Below, one piece after another: positions 15,951-24,031 of a stretch of DNA of 35,215 nucleotides. The DNA is from Paenibacillaceae bacterium (GTDB lineage: Bacteria; Bacillota; Clostridia; Lachnospirales; Lachnospiraceae), in contig SVDT01000014.1 of the NCBI GenBank assembly GCA_015057775.1, positions 1 to 35,215 on the forward strand. The letters are read 5' to 3'. The notes beneath the pieces are model-generated. The model did not search any database and was not told the origin of the DNA. It saw nothing but the letters and a program-made list of their open reading frames with translations. The stretch's first letter is position 1. Each line of letters begins with the position of its first letter. A program made the translations under genes and the position numbers.

Positions 15951-16793
15951 CTAAACAGTTTGAGATAAACAGGTGAGAATTGCTTCATATAAAATTTTCG
16001 CCGAGGTTTCGGGAGCATAGATTCCAGGGAGGCCAAGGCAAAGCTTTGCACGGATTCCCTGCTGCCTGCAGGCTTCAAAGTCCACACCACCTGGGGCAGA
16101 GGCAATATCAATAATGGTTGCCTGCCGGGAGGCCAGAGAGACAAGTTTCTCATCAATGACCAGTGCTGGTATGGTGTTGAAGATATAATCATATCTGCCT
16201 ATTTCTTTTTCCAAATCACTTAATAAAATCGTTTCAAACCCCATGGCTGATGCAAGTGCCAGCTGGTTTGCTTTTCTTCCTGCTATGGTGATTGAAAGGT
16301 CGAGGCCTTTTAGCTTAAGTGCCAGGGTTTTGGCACATCTTCCGAAACCGGTGATCAGGCAACTGCTCTGATGGAGACAGCCGGGGCTTACCCGTATGGC
16401 CTCCGCAATGGCGCCTTCTGCAGTTGCAATGGTGTTCTTTATGGTGACATCTTCCATATCCATATAGTCGAAGCAGCCAATTTCATTTTTTCTGGCATAT
16501 TCTTTCACATATGCCGGAATATTGCCTCCAAACAGGATATGGTCGGAGGTAAGATGGCTTAAAAGATTGCCAATTCCAAGGTCGTTCATTTCATGGGCAG
16601 AAAACAGGCTGATTTTATCCTTGGTGAACGGGATAGGACAGAGAATAATATTACAGGTTTCCATGGCTTCCTTCAGTGAGAAGTCTGGGTCGTCTCCGTC
16701 AGAATGAAGAACAGTAAAAAAGCCGTTTTCAGTTAAAATGCGGCTTAAATAAAGCTGTCTTGAGTCGCCGCCTAATAGAAGAAATTTATGCAT
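15951..16793 (-). CDS. dpaA: Dipicolinate synthase subunit A
   Basis: This 280-residue subunit (SpoVFA) has an N-terminal domain starting HKFLLLGGDSRQLYLSRIL and a C-terminal NAD(P)-binding Rossmann domain with ITGFGRCAKTLALKLKG, the dehydrogenase part that aromatises the heterocycle to dipicolinate. The later IIDIASAPGGVDF segment is also characteristic. AAGGAG lies 11 bases before the ATG. Transcribed away from dapA, which makes the precursor; a sigma-K-like promoter can be drawn upstream. In Bacillus subtilis the same functions lie in one operon (spoVFA-spoVFB-asd-dapG-dapA), so the divergent layout is a rearranged form. Confidence 0.95.
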   Translation of the reverse strand: MHKFLLLGGDSRQLYLSRILTENGFFTVLHSDGDDPDFSLKEAMETCNIILCPIPFTKDKISLFSAHEMNDLGIGNLLSHLTSDHILFGGNIPAYVKEYARKNEIGCFDYMDMEDVTIKNTIATAEGAIAEAIRVSPGCLHQSSCLITGFGRCAKTLALKLKGLDLSITIAGRKANQLALASAMGFETILLSDLEKEIGRYDYIFNTIPALVIDEKLVSLASRQATIIDIASAPGGVDFEACRQQGIRAKLCLGLPGIYAPETSAKILYEAILTCLSQTV

Positions 16794-16815
16794 ACGGTCA
16801 TCACTCCTTATACTG

Positions 16816-16843
16816 GTTTATATGATAAAAAAAATGATTTGTG
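16816..16843 (-). promoter_or_regulatory. Possible sigma-K-type promoter of dpaAB
   Basis: On the minus strand CATATAAAC (16824-16816) resembles the sigma-K -10 (CATAnnnTA), with an AC-containing -35 (CAC at 16843-16841, 16-base gap). DPA synthase genes are known sigma-K targets in Bacillus; the match here is partial. Confidence 0.4.
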
Positions 16844-16849
16844 TATGGT

Positions 16850-16877
16850 ACCATCTGGGAATGTTTGTCATATTTCT
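16850..16877 (+). promoter_or_regulatory. Possible sigma-K-type promoter of dapA
   Basis: ACC at 16850-16852, a 16-base gap, then CATATTTCT at 16869-16877 approximates the sigma-K pattern AC-16-CATAnnnTA. It lies 30 bases before the dapA start, so a sporulation-timed dapA transcript is plausible. Confidence 0.4.
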
Positions 16878-16906
16878 GTTAGTATGAACCTATTTTTTAG
16901 GAATGA

Positions 16907-17806
16907 ATGTCTATGAATGATGGGATTTTTAAAGGCTCTGCTGCAGCCATTGTTACGCCTATGGATAAACATGGGAATTTGGACCTTGTGGCTATGGAAC
17001 GGCTGTTGAAATTTCAGCTGGAAAATGGTACAGATGCAATTGTTGTAAACGGAACGACGGGGGAATCCTCAACACTGGAAGAGAAGGAAAAGACAGAACT
17101 GCTGGAATTTGTGGTGCATTATGTAAATCACAGGGTTCCTGTAATTATGGGGACGGGGAGCAATTCCACCTCAAACTCAGTAAGGCTTTCCAGAAAGGCA
17201 CAATCACTTGGAGCATCAGCTCTTTTGCTGGTCACTCCTTACTACAACAAGACATCCCAGCATGGTCTGGTGGAGCATTTTAATACCATAGCAGACCGGG
17301 TGGATATTCCGATTGTTTTATACAATGTTCCCACGCGTACAGGGGTTAATATTGAGCCTGAAACTTATTTAAAGCTTTCGGAGCATCCTAATATAAGAGC
17401 TGTGAAGGAGGCTGGCGGGAATATTTCCCATATTGCAAAAGTTGCTGCGCTGTGCGGAGACCGGCTGGATCTCTATTCGGGAAATGATGATCAGACTGTA
17501 CCGATTATGTCTCTTGGGGGGAAGGGTGTGATTTCTGTTCTGGCCAACATTATGCCCCAGGAAATGCATACCATGTGTCAGCTGTTTTTTGAGGGACAGG
17601 TGAAAAAGAGCAAAGATATGCAGTTAGAGTTATTACGCATTATGAATGCTATGTTTATGGATGTAAATCCTGTACCGGTGAAAGCGGCTTTATCTGTATT
17701 GGGACTGTGTGAAGAGAAATACAGGCTTCCTCTGGTTCCGTTAAAAGAGAAGGACAAAGAAAAGCTTAGGGAAATCATGGAATCTTATTTTCTTATTCAG
17801 TCATAA
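16907..17806 (+). CDS. dapA: 4-hydroxy-tetrahydrodipicolinate synthase
   Basis: This 299-residue aldolase condenses pyruvate with aspartate semialdehyde. The product feeds lysine/diaminopimelate and, through DpaAB, dipicolinic acid. Schiff-base lysine K167 (RAVKEAGG), Y139 and R144 (YNVPTRTG) and the NGTTGESSTL motif at 48-57 are all present. A second ATG at 16913 is slightly better placed relative to the weak TAGGA site, so the true start may be two codons later. Its position back to back with dpaAB suggests that this copy may serve sporulation; a second, vegetative dapA elsewhere would support that. Confidence 0.95.
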   Translation: MSMNDGIFKGSAAAIVTPMDKHGNLDLVAMERLLKFQLENGTDAIVVNGTTGESSTLEEKEKTELLEFVVHYVNHRVPVIMGTGSNSTSNSVRLSRKAQSLGASALLLVTPYYNKTSQHGLVEHFNTIADRVDIPIVLYNVPTRTGVNIEPETYLKLSEHPNIRAVKEAGGNISHIAKVAALCGDRLDLYSGNDDQTVPIMSLGGKGVISVLANIMPQEMHTMCQLFFEGQVKKSKDMQLELLRIMNAMFMDVNPVPVKAALSVLGLCEEKYRLPLVPLKEKDKEKLREIMESYFLIQS

Positions 17807-17818
17807 TAAAAGAAAGCG

Positions 17819-17850
17819 GGACGGTTGAGTTCTCATCAGCCGTCCTTTCC
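17819..17850 (+). terminator. Terminator after dapA
   Basis: GGACGGTTGA (17819-17828) pairs with TCAGCCGTCC (17836-17845), ten pairs with one G-T, loop of seven, followed by TTTCC. The T-tract is short, but the stem is strong and placed right after dapA. Confidence 0.8.
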
Positions 17851-17907
17851 GTTAATGTTAAGAATATTAATGAAACTCTTTCGAAAATTAATTGATTTTC
17901 TAAGCAG

Positions 17908-17936
17908 TTGCGATCCAGAAATCTCCATGCTATATT
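17908..17936 (+). promoter_or_regulatory. Sigma-A promoter of the chemoreceptor gene
   Basis: TTGCGA (17908-17913), a 17-base spacer and TATATT (17931-17936) lie 25 bases before the chemoreceptor start. A sigma-D (flagellar) promoter pattern was looked for and not found. Confidence 0.65.
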
Positions 17937-17960
17937 AAAGTATACTTACGAGGAGAAAGG

Positions 17961-19988
17961 ATGTCTATGATGAACAAGAGAAAAAAACGCATATTTACAA
18001 AGCTGCTTTTCGGTATTTCTGCTCCAGTCATAGTAATATTAATTTTATCAGGGTTCCTGATTACTATGCAGGTAGGAAAAAGCATGGAACATCAGTCTAT
18101 GGAAAATCTTAATTCGGCATCCTTAGCGGCGGCAAATCAGGTGGACTCTTTCCTGACTTTTTACCTGGCTGAGATGAAGAGTGCTGCGGCAAGCCAGCAG
18201 GTGGAAGAGTATTTAAAGAATGCCACTGGAAACGTCAGAATGCCTGACAGCCAGGGATATCCGGAGATAAAGAAAACCCTGGACAAGATACAGGCAACGG
18301 ATAAGGATAACATTCTTGCTGCATGGGTTGCAGATCTGGATTTAAGTCAGGTAACCCAGTCGGACAACTTTACATCCGAGGAAGGATGGGATATCTCAAG
18401 CAGGCCCTGGTACCGGGCGATGGAACTGGATCACCCAATATTGACGGAGCCATATGTGGACGCCAGTACCGGACAGGTCATTGTCAGTGCCGTTTGCGGC
18501 GTATTTGACAGCAGCACTGGAAAACCCCTTGGTGTGATGGGACTGGATATTAAGCTGTCCCAGCTTGTGGCTATTATGAGTAATTACAAAATCGGGACAG
18601 GAGGATTCGTGGTTCTGGCCACTGAGGGAGGACAAATTGTTTATCACCCCAACAATGATATGATTCAGAAGAATGTTTCGGAAGTGGAGATATCTGATAA
18701 TATTAAACAGGCCATAACCGGACAGGCAGCAGGAAGCTATACATACTCCATGAATAAGGAAAATTATTTCGGTGCAGTAAATAAGGTGGGAAATTCCGGC
18801 TGGCTAGTACTCTCCAGTATACCCAGATCAGAAGTACTTGCTTCCCGCACGGCTGTGACTGTCACAATTGTCTCTGTCTTTTTACTGGGATCGGCACTAC
18901 TGGTTCTCTTAATTATTCTTATTTCCAGACGGTTGACAAAGCCCCTTAAAAATCTGTCCAATGTTGCAGAACAGATTGCAGAAGGTAAACTGGATCTGGC
19001 TATGGAGAACTTTGATAATGACGAGATTGGTATGGTCGCTGCTTCATTGGGCAATACCGTGTTACAGCTGAAAGATTATGTAAATTATATTGATGAAATT
19101 ACTTCTGTTCTCAACCAGATTGCAGACAAGAATCTGGCGTTCCAGCTGGAATATGATTACAAAGGGAATTTTGAGAAGGTTAAGAATGCCCTGCTTAAAA
19201 TCAGCAGTACCTTAACGTTAACCATGGAGAGGATTGTAAATGCGTCGGAACAGGTAGCTTATGGATCACAGAACATAAGCGGAAGTTCACAGGCACTTGC
19301 ACAGGGGGCAACAGAGCAGGCCAGTGCAGTAGAAGAGCTGGCTGCCACCATCAATGACATCTCTCATAACATTGATAAGAATGCCCAGGATTCCACCAGC
19401 GCCAATGAACAGGCGGTTGTAGCCACTGGTGAGCTGGAAACCAGCAGCAGACACATGGAGGCTCTGGTTACTGCCATGGAGGAAATCAGTGAGAATTCCA
19501 GGGAGATCAGCAAGATTATCAAGACCATTGAAGATATTGCATTTCAGACCAATATCCTTGCACTCAACGCGGCTGTGGAAGCAGCCAGGGCAGGAGAAGC
19601 GGGAAAAGGATTTGCCGTAGTGGCAGATGAAGTCCGCAATCTGGCCTCGAAAAGCTCAGAAGCGGCTCAGAATACCACACACCTGATTGAGAACTCCATT
19701 CAGTCAGTTATGAATGGCTCTGGCCTGGTAAAAGACGCAGCAGAGTCTCTTTCAACAGCAGTTGTAAGTACTCGTTCCGTATCGGAGATGATAGAACGGA
19801 TCTCACAAGCCTCCGTCAGACAGTCGGAAGCAATCCGTCAGGTTACTGTGGGCATCGATCAGATCTCAGCAGTCGTACAGACCAACTCCGCAACTGCAGA
19901 GGAAAGTGCAGCTGCCAGCAAAGAGCTGTCTGATATGGCTGCAGTATTAAAAGAACTGGTAGATGAATTTCAATTAAATCGTAATTAA
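17961..19988 (+). CDS. Methyl-accepting chemotaxis protein (dCache-HAMP-MA)
   Basis: This 675-residue receptor has span 1 (about 14-36), an extracellular double-Cache-like domain (about 40-290, with [12 protein letters not shown] and the [12 protein letters not shown] stretch typical of dCache sensors), span 2 (about 297-320), a HAMP domain, and a long methyl-accepting coiled coil. The signalling tip reads [20 protein letters not shown] (first 20 residues), the CheA/CheW-contacting hairpin. dCache domains bind amino acids, carboxylates or similar small ligands; the ligand here is unknown. AGGAG at 17951-17955 serves the ATG. It is monocistronic, with its own promoter and terminator, and no other chemotaxis gene is near. 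Confidence 0.95.
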   Translation: MSMMNKRKKRIFTKLLFGISAPVIVILILSGFLITMQVGKSMEHQSMENLNSASLAAANQVDSFLTFYLAEMKSAAASQQVEEYLKNATGNVRMPDSQGYPEIKKTLDKIQATDKDNILAAWVADLDLSQVTQSDNFTSEEGWDISSRPWYRAMELDHPILTEPYVDASTGQVIVSAVCGVFDSSTGKPLGVMGLDIKLSQLVAIMSNYKIGTGGFVVLATEGGQIVYHPNNDMIQKNVSEVEISDNIKQAITGQAAGSYTYSMNKENYFGAVNKVGNSGWLVLSSIPRSEVLASRTAVTVTIVSVFLLGSALLVLLIILISRRLTKPLKNLSNVAEQIAEGKLDLAMENFDNDEIGMVAASLGNTVLQLKDYVNYIDEITSVLNQIADKNLAFQLEYDYKGNFEKVKNALLKISSTLTLTMERIVNASEQVAYGSQNISGSSQALAQGATEQASAVEELAATINDISHNIDKNAQDSTSANEQAVVATGELETSSRHMEALVTAMEEISENSREISKIIKTIEDIAFQTNILALNAAVEAARAGEAGKGFAVVADEVRNLASKSSEAAQNTTHLIENSIQSVMNGSGLVKDAAESLSTAVVSTRSVSEMIERISQASVRQSEAIRQVTVGIDQISAVVQTNSATAEESAAASKELSDMAAVLKELVDEFQLNRN

Positions 19989-19995
19989 TTTAAAT

Positions 19996-20050
19996 AAGAG
20001 GCTGACGAAAACTAACAGATCATAGTTAGTTTTGTGAGGCCTCTTTTTGC
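19996..20050. terminator. Two-part terminator between the chemoreceptor and HPr-like genes
   Basis: AAAACTAAC (20008-20016) pairs with GTTAGTTTT, inside an outer stem AAGAGGC (19996-20002) with GCCTCTT (20039-20045). A T-run follows on the plus strand. It terminates the chemoreceptor and may also serve the convergent HPr-like gene. Confidence 0.82.
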
Positions 20051-20064
20051 TTTTTATGTAGTAG

Positions 20065-20307
20065 TTATGCAGTTTTTTGATTTACCAGAAATGGTGATAA
20101 CGATTCCAAAACATCGTCATGATTGTTATTGTAAATGACCAGTTCAAGATCGCAATCAGACCAGATGGTCATGATGCCTAAAATAGATTTGGCGTCGATA
20201 ACTATACTTCCTTTGCAAATGTCCATATCGCACTCAAAATGATTTGTCGCTTTAACAAAAGCCGTCGCTTCTTCCATGTTAGCCAAACGTATTGGATACT
20301 TTTTCAT
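20065..20307 (-). CDS. HPr-like protein lacking the phosphorylatable histidine
   Basis: This 80-residue protein aligns by eye with HPr: the IDAKSILGIMTI segment matches VNLKSIMGVMSL, keeping the equivalent of regulatory Ser46 (S41). The GIHARPA loop with active His15 is shortened to ANMEEAT and holds no histidine, so it cannot relay PTS phosphate in the normal way. It may be a Crh-like regulatory protein or bind another partner; Crh of Bacillus also lacks His15 but keeps the loop. GAGGTAG lies just before the ATG. It is divergent from an AraC regulator, with a shared 187-base region carrying an inverted repeat. Confidence 0.72.
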   Translation of the reverse strand: MKKYPIRLANMEEATAFVKATNHFECDMDICKGSIVIDAKSILGIMTIWSDCDLELVIYNNNHDDVLESLSPFLVNQKTA

Positions 20308-20352
20308 GATGTCTACCTCATTAGAAATTATATTGATTGTACAAAAATTAAT

Positions 20353-20394
20353 ACATAGCTAGATTATAGGACCAGTCTCATAAATAAGCTATGT
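20353..20394. repeat. Inverted repeat in the HPr-like/AraC intergenic region
   Basis: ACATAGCT (20353-20360) and AGCTATGT (20387-20394) are perfect 8-bp complements, separated by 26 bases. The pair lies between the two divergent starts and upstream of the AraC promoter. It could be an operator for the AraC protein or a cruciform; not proven. Confidence 0.45.
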
Positions 20395-20421
20395 CTAAAT
20401 TTGTATAAAAACCGTCTTTTC

Positions 20422-20451
20422 TTGCAAATAATGTCATAGTGGTGATATAAT
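20422..20451 (+). promoter_or_regulatory. Sigma-A promoter of the araC-type gene
   Basis: TTGCAA (20422-20427) and a perfect TATAAT (20446-20451) with an 18-base spacer lie 43 bases before the AraC start codon. Confidence 0.7.
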
Positions 20452-20494
20452 TAATCGGGGGAAGTGCGAGTAGGTTTGCCGTTTGGAGGACAAT

Positions 20495-21463
20495 ATGAAT
20501 GAAGAACTTCTGAAATTTTTGAGAAAGACATCGGAAGAAAAAAACGGTATTATCAAGGATGCATCTTCAATTTTGACATACTATGTAAGAGACTTAGATA
20601 GCAGTGTAGTGGATAAGGATATGATTATAGAAGAGGGCAGCATGATGGGGCTTTACTGTCAGCCTCACCACATAGCAATCCCGGATCATAGTCATAATTA
20701 TGTAGAGCTTATTTATATGTACAGTGGCTGTGCTGTCCAGATTATTAATAAGACCGAAAGGATTAAACTGGAAACCAGCGACCTTCTTCTGCTAAGAGAA
20801 GGTACCAGTCATGCCATAGAGCCCTTAGGGGAAGATGATATAGCAATTCATTTTTTCCTGAAGCCGGAGTTTTTCTCTCATCCATCTCTTATTACAGAGG
20901 ATGGGGGCATCTTAAGGCATTTTATTGCAGGTGCAGTATCTGAGAATCATTCGGTGGCGGATTATCTCCATTTCCGCCTGCAGGAAATTTTGCCTGCCAG
21001 GAACCTGTTGGAGAATATGATCTGGTCTCTGATGGTGGAAAAGAAGTGCAGGCAGGAGATTAATCAAGCAACCATGTCCATGTTAATTATGGAACTGCTT
21101 CATGATGCCGATAAGGTGGAATCCCATGATACGACACAGTATGAAGAGCAGATTGCCTTAACAGCGTATCAGTATCTGGAAAATCACTATACCACGGCTA
21201 CACTGGAGGAATTTTCTTTAAAAGTCATGCAGCCAACTTATTATATCAGCCGGCTGTTTAAGAGGTACTATCAGATGACTTTTACAGAATGCTTACAGCT
21301 GATCCGTCTTTGCAGGGCAGCGAACTGCCTTACCTCATCCAACAAATCAGTAGAGGAAATTATACAGGAAATCGGTTATGAGAACAGCAGTTATTTTCAC
21401 CGGATCTTTAAAGAACGCTATGGTCTGACGCCGAAGCAGTACCGGGATAAGTCCAGGGATTAA
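20495..21463 (+). CDS. AraC-family transcriptional regulator (cupin + AraC HTH)
   Basis: This 322-residue regulator has an N-terminal cupin-like sensor domain (IPDHSHNYVELIYMYSG, then the ETSDLLLLREGTSHAIEP turn) and a C-terminal pair of HTHs. These include LEEFSLKVMQPTYYISRLFK and the signature IGYENSSYFHRIFKERYGLT (20 residues) followed by PKQYR. The ATG at 20495 follows GGAGGA and is preferred over an in-frame TTG at 20483. Such regulators usually activate carbohydrate genes. No sugar operon lies beside it; the only divergent neighbour is the HPr-like gene, a plausible target. Confidence 0.93.
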   Translation: MNEELLKFLRKTSEEKNGIIKDASSILTYYVRDLDSSVVDKDMIIEEGSMMGLYCQPHHIAIPDHSHNYVELIYMYSGCAVQIINKTERIKLETSDLLLLREGTSHAIEPLGEDDIAIHFFLKPEFFSHPSLITEDGGILRHFIAGAVSENHSVADYLHFRLQEILPARNLLENMIWSLMVEKKCRQEINQATMSMLIMELLHDADKVESHDTTQYEEQIALTAYQYLENHYTTATLEEFSLKVMQPTYYISRLFKRYYQMTFTECLQLIRLCRAANCLTSSNKSVEEIIQEIGYENSSYFHRIFKERYGLTPKQYRDKSRD

Positions 21464-21498
21464 TTCTGAAAAGATTATGAAATATATGCTCATAACAT

Positions 21499-21527
21499 TG
21501 ACTTTGGCTGGATAGGTTATTATAGTT
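21499..21527 (+). promoter_or_regulatory. Sigma-A promoter of the zinc-ribbon protein gene
   Basis: TTGACT (21499-21504), a 17-base spacer, and TATAGT (21522-21527): both boxes match consensus at five of six positions, 29 bases before the start codon. Confidence 0.75.
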
Positions 21528-21556
21528 AAGGCAAAGAAAAGGGGCGATTATACAGC

Positions 21557-21961
21557 ATGAATCAAATGAGAGATCAATTAATTCGATTTATGACGGGAAG
21601 ATATGGCGCTGATAAATTAGGGAAATTTTTAACAGCGACGGCATTTATTTTATTTGTTGCAGGTCTGTTTATAAAGAGTCCCTGGGTGGATCTCATAGCG
21701 GTGGCAGTCCTGTTAATAAGCTACTATCGTATGTTTTCAAGAAATATCAGGAGACGCTTTGATGAAAATCAGAAATTTGAGCGGTTTTGTTTTGCTATCG
21801 TAGAAACATTTCGCAAATGGCGTTTCCGTCTGCAGCAGAGCATGAAGTTTCACATTTACAAGTGCCCGGGCTGCGGACAAAAAATCAGGGTACCAAGGGG
21901 AAAAGGTAAAATAAAAATTCACTGTCCCAAGTGTAATACTGATTTTATTAAGAAAAGCTAG
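21557..21961 (+). CDS. Membrane protein with C-terminal zinc ribbon, function unknown
   Basis: This 134-residue protein has two hydrophobic spans (about residues 22-39 and 43-57), a basic, helical cytoplasmic stretch (ISRRIRRRF-like, 61-95), and a C-terminal zinc ribbon with C103-x2-C106 and C123-x2-C126. I do not recognise a named family beyond the zinc-ribbon fold; similar small proteins are common in clostridia. AAGGGG lies upstream of the ATG and a good promoter precedes it. It is followed after 24 bases by the DUF2156 gene, so it may start a short operon. Confidence 0.72.
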   Translation: MNQMRDQLIRFMTGRYGADKLGKFLTATAFILFVAGLFIKSPWVDLIAVAVLLISYYRMFSRNIRRRFDENQKFERFCFAIVETFRKWRFRLQQSMKFHIYKCPGCGQKIRVPRGKGKIKIHCPKCNTDFIKKS

Positions 21962-21985
21962 TGATAAAAATAGAAGGGAACAATT

Positions 21986-22906
21986 ATGAATTTACAATTT
22001 AAGCCAATTGAGGCGAGTGATGTTGAAAAGATAACTCCGTTTTATGCCCTGCGGCCAAATAAGACCTGTGATAGTGTATATCTGGATTGTTTTATCTGGA
22101 GAGAATACTACCATGTGAAGTACGCAATCAGCGACAATAAAGCATTACAGTTTCTGATGGAAAAGGATGGCCAGCCCTTTACAGCCATGCCTATGTGCCG
22201 GGAAGAAGATCTTTCTTACTATTTCAATGAAATGAAAGAATACTTTAATGAGGTTTTAAAAAAGCCTCTTCGAATCTCTCTGGCAGACGAGGCGGCGATT
22301 GAGTATTTAAAGCTGGATCCCGATCAGTTTGAAGTAAAAGAGGTAGAAGATTTAAAGGATTATCTCTATGACGCTCAATCATTAAGGACACTTTCCGGAA
22401 AGAAGCTTCACAAAAAGAAGAATCATTTGAACTCTTTTTTGAAAGAATATGAGGGAAGATATGAGTACCGGACTTTATGCTGTTCAGACAGGGACAGCGT
22501 GGTTGAATTCTTAAATGAGTGGTGGGAGAACAAGGTAGAGGCTGCAGAGTTTACCCGTCAGCTGGATTATGAAGTGATGGGAATTCACAGCATCTTAAAA
22601 AACTGCTCTTTTTTAAATGTAAGAATGGCAGGAGTTTTTATAGACGGAGTTTTAAAGGCATTTACCATAGGCAGCTACAACCCCTTTGAAAAAATGGCTG
22701 TTATTCATATTGAGAAGGCCGATCCCAATATTAAGGGCCTTTACCAGTTTATTAACCAGCAGTTTATCACCCATGCATATCCGGAAGAACTTATTTTGGT
22801 GAACAGGGAAGATGATGTGGGAATGGAAGGTTTAAGAAAAGCCAAGATGTCTTATTATCCCGTTGATTTTGCAAGAAAATACTCAGTGGTACAGAAGGGT
22901 TTCTAA
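21986..22906 (+). CDS. DUF2156 / lysyl-phosphatidylglycerol synthase C-terminal-domain protein
   Basis: This 306-residue soluble protein matches the acyl-transferase-like catalytic region of MprF-type lysyl-PG synthases: the basic KKLHKKKNHLNSFLKEY stretch, the internal FTIGSYNPFEKMAVIHIEKA core, and the late NREDDVGMEGLRKAKMSYYP motif. No membrane spans are present, so it is not a complete MprF flippase/synthase. These stand-alone proteins have a double-GNAT fold and probably transfer an aminoacyl or acyl group; the acceptor is unknown. It lies three bases before the Eis-like GNAT gene, suggesting coupled translation and a joint role. Confidence 0.82.
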   Translation: MNLQFKPIEASDVEKITPFYALRPNKTCDSVYLDCFIWREYYHVKYAISDNKALQFLMEKDGQPFTAMPMCREEDLSYYFNEMKEYFNEVLKKPLRISLADEAAIEYLKLDPDQFEVKEVEDLKDYLYDAQSLRTLSGKKLHKKKNHLNSFLKEYEGRYEYRTLCCSDRDSVVEFLNEWWENKVEAAEFTRQLDYEVMGIHSILKNCSFLNVRMAGVFIDGVLKAFTIGSYNPFEKMAVIHIEKADPNIKGLYQFINQQFITHAYPEELILVNREDDVGMEGLRKAKMSYYPVDFARKYSVVQKGF

Positions 22907-22909
22907 ACT

Positions 22910-23959
22910 ATGGTACGGTATTTGAAGCAGGAAGAAAAAAGTGAAAGCCGGGCATTATGGGAAAAAGTTTTCTCCGAGGATTCCAAGAGCTTTCTGGATT
23001 ATTATTATTCGGACAGAGTCCGCAAGAATAAGATTTTAACTGCATGGAGCGGAGATCAGCCTGCTGCGATGCTCCATCGCAATCCCTATGAAGTGGTGGT
23101 AAAAGACCGCATATGGAAGGTGGATTATATTGCCGGAGTGGCTACTGATCCGGATTTCCGTCATCAGGGTTATATGAGAAGACTGCTTGCCCGGTGTTTT
23201 TCAGATATGTATATGGAGCGGATGGAGTTTTGCTTTTTGGTTCCGGTTGATCCTGCTATTTACCATCCCTTTGACTTTACCTATATCTGCGATCTGCCTA
23301 AACGGGTGCTTAACGAAAAGGGAAGAACCCGGTTAAGCCGCCGTGCGTTTATGGAACGGTCTGATGACTGTAAGGAGGCCGCCAGATTTGTTGGCCGCCA
23401 GCTGGAAAAAAAATATGAGGTGTACGCTCACAGAGATGAGGAGTATTACCGGAATTTATGCAGAGAAGTAAGAAGTGACAGGGGAGACATGATTCTTCTT
23501 TTTACCAGAGATGAAAGAGAACGGCTTGCGGGTGTATGGGCTTATTACGGAGAACTTGCAGAGAACCAGCGGGAGCTGATTGTTCTTCCTGATTATGCAA
23601 AGGAAGTCGGTAATCTAAGACCTGCTGTAATGGGGCGCATCATTCATCTGGAGCAGTTTGTCTCCGTGATCAGGCTGAAAGAGGATTGTCCGGTCAGTGA
23701 GATGGAATTGTTTATTGAAGTAAAGGATGATTTTATACGTCAGAACAATGGTGTTTTTCGCTGGAAGCTTACAAAAGATGGATCTTCAATGACTCCGCTG
23801 TCAGATAATAATAAGATAAAACCTCATCTGGTTATGGGGATCAGCGAACTGACTTCCTGGCTTTTTGGCTATGGAAAGCCGGAGATTCCGGAAAACCGAC
23901 AAACCATGGCAGACCGGATAAGACCTTTAAATGGAGTGTTTTTCGATGAAATAACCTGA
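22910..23959 (+). CDS. Eis-like GNAT acetyltransferase with sterol-carrier-like C-terminal domain
   Basis: This 349-residue protein has an N-terminal GNAT domain with the acetyl-CoA loop VATDPDFRHQGYMRRLL, then FCFLVPVDPAIYHPFDF, a pattern typical of Eis-type enhanced-survival acetyltransferases. A second GNAT-like part and a C-terminal SCP2-like domain (about residues 240-349) follow. Eis enzymes acetylate lysines or aminoglycosides; the substrate here is unknown. The start lies three bases after the DUF2156 stop with only a weak AAGGG site, so it likely depends on coupling. A Sir2 deacylase gene follows 72 bases downstream. Confidence 0.83.
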   Translation: MVRYLKQEEKSESRALWEKVFSEDSKSFLDYYYSDRVRKNKILTAWSGDQPAAMLHRNPYEVVVKDRIWKVDYIAGVATDPDFRHQGYMRRLLARCFSDMYMERMEFCFLVPVDPAIYHPFDFTYICDLPKRVLNEKGRTRLSRRAFMERSDDCKEAARFVGRQLEKKYEVYAHRDEEYYRNLCREVRSDRGDMILLFTRDERERLAGVWAYYGELAENQRELIVLPDYAKEVGNLRPAVMGRIIHLEQFVSVIRLKEDCPVSEMELFIEVKDDFIRQNNGVFRWKLTKDGSSMTPLSDNNKIKPHLVMGISELTSWLFGYGKPEIPENRQTMADRIRPLNGVFFDEIT

Positions 23960-24008
23960 TTTTATAATTATGAAAATCAGTTACGGGCGGGTTCAGCTGA
24001 ATCCGCCC
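23956..24008. repeat. Two tandem hairpins between GNAT and sir2 genes
   Basis: CTGATTTT (23956-23963) pairs with AAAATCAG (23973-23980). Directly after it, 23985-24008 is a 24-base near-perfect palindrome (GGGCGGGTTCAG against CTGAATCCGCCC, one G-T). Neither has a T-run, so termination is doubtful; they may cause pausing or protect mRNA ends. Confidence 0.5.
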
Positions 24009-24031
24009 CTGCAAGTTGGAGGGAAAAGTCG

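Noticed and set aside
17961..19988. Sigma-D flagellar promoter for the chemoreceptor
   Set aside because: No TAAA-N15-GCCGATAA-like pattern was seen; a normal sigma-A promoter is present.
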